Assembly (NCBI RefSeq): GCF_023229105.1
Contig: NZ_JALNZY010000003.1
Span: forward strand, 1-48,697
Length of the DNA stretch: 48,697 nucleotides
Direction of reading: 5' to 3'
Source: Sulfurimonas sp.
GTDB lineage: Bacteria > Campylobacterota > Campylobacteria > Campylobacterales > Sulfurimonadaceae
Below the pieces are notes generated by a model, which was given only the letters and a program-made list of their open reading frames with translations, made no database searches and was not told the origin of the DNA. The translations under genes and the position numbers were made by a program. Shown here piece by piece: positions 42,869-48,697 of this stretch; within the stretch, counting starts at the first letter, position 1; each line of letters begins with the position of its first letter.

Positions 42869-45800
42869 ATGAAATCGGTACACAATGCTTTACTAAAATC
42901 ACTCTTTATACTTTTTTTAACCACCAACTATTTAAATGCTGCCAATATGTGTTATGAAAAGCCGGTAACAAGCGGTTTGGGTTTTTGTCATGGACTTCTT
43001 GGTTTTGGGTGTACTACTACAACTACTATTAAAAATATAAGTAATTCAACAATAACAGATGCAACTATAATTCATGCATTTCAGGGTCTTGAATTTGACC
43101 TCTTAAATCAAATCGGTATTGATGGAGATAGAAAAACTACAATAAAAGATAGTGATGAAGCAGAAGTTAGTGCAACACTAAATGACTACTTACCTCTCTA
43201 TGGACTTATAGACTTAAACTTATTTAACAAAGGTATCGTATATCGAACAGGCACTTATGCTAAAGGAGCTACGCATAGTGTTTATATTAAAAATCTTGCT
43301 ACTATAAACTTTTCAGCAGAAGCATACTATGCTACATATAAGATAGGAAGCACCACATACAAAGAGAAACTAAGCCTTTGTGCTGACTATACTAAAAATA
43401 ACCCTCGTGATTTTACAGAAATCTTTCAAGCTAACATCAATGGAAATATGAAAATAATAGGAAACTCTATTTTATGTAAAAAAAGCGGGAGTAATTGCAC
43501 AGAACCAGATAGCGATAAAAACAATAACAATCTAGACACTTTATTTCATAAATTAGGAAGTGATAGTTCAGACAACACTATCGTAAACTCTACCTCTTAT
43601 ACTTTTACTCTGCCAAACGGTGTAAAAAAAGAGAATATTTTATGGGCAGGTCTCTATTGGCAAGCCGGTATAAAAGGAACTGCTTCGAGCGCTGATATGG
43701 ATGCTGTTCAAACCATAAAACTAAAAGCACCTGGAGATACTTCCTATAAAGAAATCACAGCAGAAACACAGAATAATCGTTTTAACTGGATAAAAAATAC
43801 TACTGTTAATAACGCTATGTATTATCAAGGGGTTAAGGAAGTTACTTCGATTGTCAGAAGTGCTGGGGCTGGTACTTATCAAGTTGCAAATATTAACAAT
43901 ATATCTAGCCCTGACGGTGAAGCCTATGGCAATAATTACACTCCTGGTCATTTTGGAGGCTGGGCTATGGTTATTGTCTATGAAGACCCTAGTGATACGC
44001 TAAAAAATATTACTGTTTATGATGGATTTGATGCTGTTAGTAGCGGTAAAAGTGTCACTGCCAATCTATCTGGCTTTTTAACTCCAAGTAAGGGGACCGT
44101 CAACTCCTCTTTTGTGATTTTTGGAAGTGAGGGCGATATAGGCTATAAAAAAGATAAAATTTCTATTACCAATAAAAGCAATACAAATTACTATCTAAAA
44201 GGTGATGGAACAGCTTCTACATCAAGTGGTAATTATAATCCTATGGGTTCATCTATCACACAAACGGGTAGTGATACGCGTACTCCAAACTATACCAACA
44301 CCATAGGAATTGATATAAAAACTTACAATGTAGGAACAGGTACAGATGCACTAGGAATTATCTCAAATAGTCAAACATCAACCACCATTACATTAAGCAC
44401 CGGTGATGATGTATACAACCCTGGAGTTTTTGCTTTTTCCACACAGCTTTACGCTCCCGATGTCTGCTACATTGAAGATCTCTTATTTAATGGTTCTAAG
44501 ATTGGTGGCTCAAACATACCTGCAAAAGGTGATGAAGTAGAGTATGAAGTAACCATAACTAACAAAGATAATGAGCCGGCAAAAAGTGTTCTCATAGAAA
44601 AAAGATTTAACAAGCCAAACGAAATCACATACGTAGGCGGTTCAATGCAAATAGCCCCAATTCCTGGAATAACATACAGCGCTAAAACCGATACAATTGG
44701 GGATGACACAGCAGAATACTCCACAGATACAGCAACGGCAAAATTTTTACTTGGGATTGGTGCTACAAAAGATGCAGGTGGAACCATCGACAAAGGTGCT
44801 GAGACCAAGTTTAAATACAGAGCCGAGGTAGGCGATCAAAACGCTAGTGAAAATACCTACTTAGTAAGTTACCGCAATAGCCAACTATACATAGACTTTA
44901 CTGGACTTCCTATCCGTAAATGTGTAGATTTTAACAATAGCTTTAGTGTATATGTGCCAGTTATCGGTAGTTATAATACCGTACGAAGCGGTGCTGTTAA
45001 TATTGCAAGTGGGGACAAAGATCCAATTGATCCGCTTGATGGTAAAAATGCACTATATACACAAATTGTCAATAAATCTTTTGATGTTGATGTCATATCA
45101 TTTGAAAATGACAACATAACTCCAAAAAGTTGGAGCGGAGATTTGAATTTATCAATTGTAGAGTTGCCTGATGGGGTTGAGTGTGAAAGTGCCACAGAGT
45201 TGCTATCGAGCAAGAATGAACTAACATTTAACAAACAAAAATCATATACTCTTAACATAACGCCCACAAAAGCTTCCAGAAGTGCAGTATTTAAAATGGT
45301 TACAGATTCTACAACGGTTTGCTCAAGAGACAACTTTGCTATCCGTCCAGCTAGTTATACTATGGATGTAAACGATACAACACTCATTGGCAATAAATTT
45401 TATACATTTAGCATTAAAGCTGCACAAAATGCACAACCAAATCTAGCATCTCTAGGCTACACCCAATCTATCCATAACACAGCAGATAAAAATGCGACGA
45501 CACAACTAATCATACCAGTTGGTTGTACTCTTGCAACTCCGATAGAATTTACAAACGCGGCTATTCCTTTTAATAACGGTCAAGTTGATGCTCTTCTAAG
45601 ATACTCAAATGTCGGAGAAGTTGAATTTACCATAACGGACAATAATTGGGCGGGACTTGACTATATAGACAGTAAAGGAGATTGTATAGAATACAGCTCT
45701 TCAAATACTCCTGATGCAAATGGTAGAGTTGGCTGCATGGTAAAGAACTCTAAAAGATTTATATTTATACCTAACAAATTTACAAATGAGTTAAGTATAG

Positions 45801-46762
45801 TCAACTCTAGTGCTGGATTTACCTATCTTTCAAATGATAAAAACATGTCAGCTACACTCCAATTAAACACAGCCGCTCGCCTATATGATGCTGCTGGTGA
45901 TGACAATCTTACAGCTACGAACTACACTAAAAAGTGTTTTGCTAAAGATGTAAACAGTACAATATCTTTAAAAAACAACAAACCCCTCTCATGGAGTGAC
46001 TCACAAAATAGGATTAAGTTTTATGATGATAACAACATTACATCAACCAAGCAAAATCAAGTAGCAGCTCAAGCAGTTTTTGTAAGCCATGAGGGGAACT
46101 TTACAAGTGGAGCAGCACCGCTTAAGTTTAAGTTTAACTTTGAAAGAAACAGCACTAAAGTGGATAATCCTTTTATGATATTTCGTTCTGATTTTGAAGT
46201 AGTTGAGATAACTGATGGGGAAGTTTATGGAGTCGGTTTTGATAACTTACTAGATACAAACACAACATTTATTTATGGACGAACTCATGCTTCAACACAG
46301 AGGTATACTGTTCCAAACAACACAGCAAATATCTACTTTGAAGCATACTGTTATGGAACTGGATGCGCTAAGAATCTTCTGCCAAACGGGCTTACTTCAA
46401 AGCAGACTGATGATACAAGATGGTTTATAAATTTAAACCACAATGCGCCAAATGATGGAAATATTGGCACCGTTACTCAAAAAAATGGAACTGGAACTGT
46501 AACGGCTACAGCACCTAATTATGCTATTAGTTGGAAACCTACTACAGATTTAACATATCATGGAAATAGCTACCCATATAAAACAACCATGCACAACAAT
46601 GCTTCTTCGTGGCTTATTTACAATAAAGATGTTTCATCAGCTACGACAAATGAGTTTCAAGTTGAATATGATAAGGTCGGTGGCTGGAGTGGAGCACATG
46701 AAACAAATACTACAACAAAAGGTGTCGGCAGTACAACCACCAACAGGAGACTGATGTGGTAA
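42869..46762 (+). CDS. Giant exported MshQ-like surface protein, unknown function
   Basis: This 1297-residue protein has a signal peptide (KSVHNALLKSLFILFLTTNYLNA, cut near residue 24-25) and no other membrane segment. Cysteines cluster early (MCYEK, GFCHGLLGFGC). Around residue 257, ILWAGLYWQAG opens a beta-rich region of about 270 residues. Around 531 a DUF11-like segment begins (VEYEVTITNKDNEPAKSVL). Near 820 is CSRDNFAIRPASY, a motif I associate with MshQ-like (DUF6701) proteins. Near 1075 comes FVSHEGNFTSGAAPLKFKF. It is rich in Thr, Ser, Asn and Asp, as secreted adhesins are. The start has GGGG seven bases upstream. Its end overlaps a pseudopilin gene, so it may be a pilus tip or surface adhesin; this is inference. 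Confidence 0.75.
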   Translation: MKSVHNALLKSLFILFLTTNYLNAANMCYEKPVTSGLGFCHGLLGFGCTTTTTIKNISNSTITDATIIHAFQGLEFDLLNQIGIDGDRKTTIKDSDEAEVSATLNDYLPLYGLIDLNLFNKGIVYRTGTYAKGATHSVYIKNLATINFSAEAYYATYKIGSTTYKEKLSLCADYTKNNPRDFTEIFQANINGNMKIIGNSILCKKSGSNCTEPDSDKNNNNLDTLFHKLGSDSSDNTIVNSTSYTFTLPNGVKKENILWAGLYWQAGIKGTASSADMDAVQTIKLKAPGDTSYKEITAETQNNRFNWIKNTTVNNAMYYQGVKEVTSIVRSAGAGTYQVANINNISSPDGEAYGNNYTPGHFGGWAMVIVYEDPSDTLKNITVYDGFDAVSSGKSVTANLSGFLTPSKGTVNSSFVIFGSEGDIGYKKDKISITNKSNTNYYLKGDGTASTSSGNYNPMGSSITQTGSDTRTPNYTNTIGIDIKTYNVGTGTDALGIISNSQTSTTITLSTGDDVYNPGVFAFSTQLYAPDVCYIEDLLFNGSKIGGSNIPAKGDEVEYEVTITNKDNEPAKSVLIEKRFNKPNEITYVGGSMQIAPIPGITYSAKTDTIGDDTAEYSTDTATAKFLLGIGATKDAGGTIDKGAETKFKYRAEVGDQNASENTYLVSYRNSQLYIDFTGLPIRKCVDFNNSFSVYVPVIGSYNTVRSGAVNIASGDKDPIDPLDGKNALYTQIVNKSFDVDVISFENDNITPKSWSGDLNLSIVELPDGVECESATELLSSKNELTFNKQKSYTLNITPTKASRSAVFKMVTDSTTVCSRDNFAIRPASYTMDVNDTTLIGNKFYTFSIKAAQNAQPNLASLGYTQSIHNTADKNATTQLIIPVGCTLATPIEFTNAAIPFNNGQVDALLRYSNVGEVEFTITDNNWAGLDYIDSKGDCIEYSSSNTPDANGRVGCMVKNSKRFIFIPNKFTNELSIVNSSAGFTYLSNDKNMSATLQLNTAARLYDAAGDDNLTATNYTKKCFAKDVNSTISLKNNKPLSWSDSQNRIKFYDDNNITSTKQNQVAAQAVFVSHEGNFTSGAAPLKFKFNFERNSTKVDNPFMIFRSDFEVVEITDGEVYGVGFDNLLDTNTTFIYGRTHASTQRYTVPNNTANIYFEAYCYGTGCAKNLLPNGLTSKQTDDTRWFINLNHNAPNDGNIGTVTQKNGTGTVTATAPNYAISWKPTTDLTYHGNSYPYKTTMHNNASSWLIYNKDVSSATTNEFQVEYDKVGGWSGAHETNTTTKGVGSTTTNRRLMW

Positions 46763-47364
46763 GAAGAAAAACTACTCTGGGTAGATTTGCTTTTACTATG
46801 ATAGAGCTTATATTTGCTATTGTCGTTATCTCTATAGTAGTTATGTCTTTGCCTATGATGATGCAAACCACATCAAAAGGCATAGAAGATAGCATAGTTC
46901 AAGAGGCAGTTTTTGCGGCTTCTGCCGAGTTGATGGAAGCAACAACATATTACTGGGACAACAACAGATCTATAGAAGATTTCGATATTAGCAGATACTC
47001 AAGAGTCGTTGATGTCGATGGTAATTGTAATGCTACCACTAGACAAAGACCCGGTCATGTAAACAGAAGATGTCTAGATAGCAATGTTGGCATTGGTGTA
47101 AACTATACCAATGCTGAAGCAACAGGGCTTGGTTTAAACAGGAGTGTACATGGGGTTGATTTGTTTGACGAATCAGCAGCGGAGGCTTCTGGATATAAAC
47201 AAGAGTACAAAAGCAAAATAAGCATTAAAAAAGGTTTAAATAGTAATGATGTAAAAGAGTTAAATGCATCAATATATAAAAATGATGGCACTACACTGCT
47301 TACTTCTTTAAAAATATACAGCGCAAACATCGGCGAAGTAGCTTACCATAAGAGAAGATTTTAA
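46756..47364 (+). CDS. Type IV pilin-like protein (prepilin N-terminal methylation domain, PilV-like)
   Basis: This 202-residue protein has a prepilin leader: VRRKTTLGRFA then FTMIELIFAIVVISIVVMSL, with cleavage expected after Ala12 and Glu at +5. Ala replaces the usual Gly at -1, which is frequent in this phylum. After the hydrophobic helix comes a globular part with YYWDNNRSIEDFDISRY and a cysteine pair (VDVDGNCNATT and HVNRRCLDS). The start is GTG at 46756, with AGGAGA five bases upstream, and overlaps the giant gene's end. It resembles minor pilins (PilV/MshO types); the class is not certain. It ends at the base where the next gene starts. Confidence 0.85.
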   Translation: MVRRKTTLGRFAFTMIELIFAIVVISIVVMSLPMMMQTTSKGIEDSIVQEAVFAASAELMEATTYYWDNNRSIEDFDISRYSRVVDVDGNCNATTRQRPGHVNRRCLDSNVGIGVNYTNAEATGLGLNRSVHGVDLFDESAAEASGYKQEYKSKISIKKGLNSNDVKELNASIYKNDGTTLLTSLKIYSANIGEVAYHKRRF

Positions 47365-48266
47365 TGCGCAGAGCTGCTTTTACTCTCCTAGAACTCATCT
47401 TTGTAATCGTAATTATGGGAATTTTAGCAAAATTTGGAGTTGAACTTTTATCTCAAACATACAGAAGTTTTATACTCTCAAGCGTAAACAACAGACTTCA
47501 ATCTCAAAGCGAAGCAGCAGTTGAGAGCATAGCTTCAAGACTTCAGTACCGTATAAAAGATTCTGTTATAGCAAGAAAAAATAGTGGAAATCCAAATGAT
47601 TTTCAAGCATTAGCAAGTTCTAATTATGGAAATACTGCCACTATTTTAGAGTGGATAGGAAGTGATATAGACGGTTTTCGTGGAGATTCTGCTCCTTTGT
47701 GGAGTGGAATTATTGATTTAAATTTATCAACTCAAAATACTTTAGTATCTCCCATGACCGATACAACGGCAATAAATACCCTAATAGGCATATTATCAGA
47801 TGGAAATAGCAGCAGCATAAATGATGCTGCACTATACTTTATCGGTTCTGACAGTGATATTAATAACTATGGATGGAATGGTGCTTTAACCGACCACAAT
47901 GGTACTATGCACCCAGTGCGGCGAGATCCAGCTGTTGGGAAAGAGAGCGTTTTTATCCCAACAAGAGGTGATAACGGAGTTGACAATAACTTTAGCGGTG
48001 TCGATGTTTATGAGTATTATCAATTAGCGTGGAGTGCTTATGCTGTGGTTCATACTCCAGCAGATGGTAATCTGACTCTTTACTATGATTATCAACCATG
48101 GAAGGGAGAAAAATATAGTGATGCCAATAGAAAAAAGGCTGTCATTATGGAAAATGTCGATACTTTTAGATTTAAAGCTGTTGGCTCAATCATAAAAATA
48201 CAGGTATGTGTAAAAACAGACTTGATAGAGGATTACTCATTATGCAAAGAAAAAACAGTATTTTAA
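47364..48266 (+). CDS. Type IV pilin-like protein (PilW-like)
   Basis: This 300-residue protein has a short prepilin leader, MRRAA, then FTLLELIFVIVIMGILAKFG, with cleavage expected after Ala5 and Glu at +5. The length, and the helical stretch LQSQSEAAVESIASRLQYRI, resemble PilW and the GspJ family of minor pseudopilins. The C-terminal half is beta-rich, with a large loop (PTRGDNGVDNNFSGVDVYEY) and YYDYQPWKGEKYSD. The ATG overlaps the preceding gene's end by one base; the next gene begins inside its last 25 bases. These overlaps indicate one translationally coupled set. It was probably named by pattern only. Confidence 0.85.
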   Translation: MRRAAFTLLELIFVIVIMGILAKFGVELLSQTYRSFILSSVNNRLQSQSEAAVESIASRLQYRIKDSVIARKNSGNPNDFQALASSNYGNTATILEWIGSDIDGFRGDSAPLWSGIIDLNLSTQNTLVSPMTDTTAINTLIGILSDGNSSSINDAALYFIGSDSDINNYGWNGALTDHNGTMHPVRRDPAVGKESVFIPTRGDNGVDNNFSGVDVYEYYQLAWSAYAVVHTPADGNLTLYYDYQPWKGEKYSDANRKKAVIMENVDTFRFKAVGSIIKIQVCVKTDLIEDYSLCKEKTVF

Positions 48267-48697
48267 AAACAAATCCTCATAAAAAAAGAGGTACATTTGT
48301 AAAAAGGCGTTCAGGCTTTGCCATGATAACGGCAATAATCGTCATTGTTATACTTTCTACAATTATGGCTTTATCACTCTCTTTAACTACAGAGACAGCC
48401 AAAAGAACAGTTGACCTATATCTTTACGAGCAGATAGCACTCCATGCTAAAAGTGCCGCAGAATTGGCTATGTTAACTATTGCAAAAGGAGGCCCTTGTA
48501 CAACAATAACTCCTTATACGATAAATGGAATATATGATGTAAATGTTAGCTTACAATACATATATACAAACCCCTCCCCATGTGCTGTAGCCCTAACATA
48601 TTTTGAAGTTACAACTCCTGAACAAAACGGCTCTGTATTAATGGATGTAACTGTAAGCGTCAGAGCAGATCAAAACCTAAGCACAGAACCTATCCGC
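48242..48697 (+). CDS. PilX-like minor pilin (partial, cut by the window end)
   Basis: An open frame from ATG at 48242 runs to the end of the window (152 codons so far). It has a long, very basic N-terminus (MQRKNSILKTNPHKKRG...), then RRSGFAMITAIIVIVILSTI, a prepilin-type hydrophobic helix after Gly29. The usual Glu at +5 is replaced by Thr, a pattern shared with GspK/PilX proteins. After that comes KRTVDLYLYEQIALHAKSAA, like PilX, and a beta-rich region with cysteines. It overlaps the PilW-like gene by 25 bases. Only the 5' part is visible, so its full length is unknown. Confidence 0.75.
   Translation, partial: MQRKNSILKTNPHKKRGTFVKRRSGFAMITAIIVIVILSTIMALSLSLTTETAKRTVDLYLYEQIALHAKSAAELAMLTIAKGGPCTTITPYTINGIYDVNVSLQYIYTNPSPCAVALTYFEVTTPEQNGSVLMDVTVSVRADQNLSTEPIR

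Noticed and set aside
1..48697. CRISPR arrays, insertion sequences and prophage genes
   Set aside because: No regularly spaced repeats, transposase or integrase-like proteins, or phage genes were found in any frame.

Overview
The window looks like the chromosome of a Campylobacterota (epsilonproteobacterial) bacterium, most like a Sulfurimonas-type sulfur oxidiser. The signs are AT-rich DNA with many TTT/AAA runs, an ATP-synthase c subunit with a secretory-type leader, a 6S-like RNA directly upstream of purD, an NhaD antiporter, FliW, and prepilin-type proteins cleaved after Ala rather than Gly. The genus is an inference from gene content; no marker such as rRNA is present. No prophage, insertion sequence or CRISPR array is visible.

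Layout. (1) 1-2010: edge of an unknown gene, a PabC-like class IV aminotransferase, cysK, and a divergent cupin gene. (2) 2044-18039, minus strand: one dense run of 15 genes for a surface polysaccharide (O-antigen or capsule), headed by a MarR-type EPS regulator. It holds a WbpM/PglF-like 4,6-dehydratase, a WbpL-like polyprenyl-phosphate sugar transferase, a 4-reductase, three GT4 glycosyltransferases, WbpI, WbpD and WbpB homologues, a TviB/WbpO-type UDP-HexNAc dehydrogenase, an ArnB-type aminotransferase, a UDP-uronate-type epimerase, two methyltransferases and a Wzx flippase. Together they point to a UDP-ManNAc(3NAc)A-type building block and a glycan started on a 6-deoxy-HexNAc such as FucNAc or QuiNAc. 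No Wzy polymerase is seen. (3) 18250-33438: tRNA-Leu(GAG), then housekeeping genes: atpE, pnp, a phosphoribosyltransferase-like protein, lptD, an RDD protein, purD, a 6S RNA candidate, hemD, guaA, nhaD, nadB, an LptM-like lipoprotein, a possible DciA-like protein and uvrC.

(4) 33512-39018, plus strand: a four-gene phosphorelay module, consisting of a lone PAS protein, a PAS/Hpt protein with one intact and one His-less Hpt domain, a NIT-type hybrid histidine kinase with one intact and two degenerate receivers, and a lone CheY-like receiver. (5) 39032-42687: lon and bamD on the minus strand, fliW on the plus strand. (6) 42869-end, plus strand: a 1297-residue exported MshQ-like protein followed by three overlapping prepilin-type genes (PilV/PilW/PilX-like). 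This looks like a minor-pilin operon with a giant candidate tip or surface protein, cut by the window end.

The least described parts are the giant protein with its minor pilins and the phosphorelay with the degenerate Hpt domain. The RNA upstream of purD is very probably 6S RNA and can be supported from base pairing alone.
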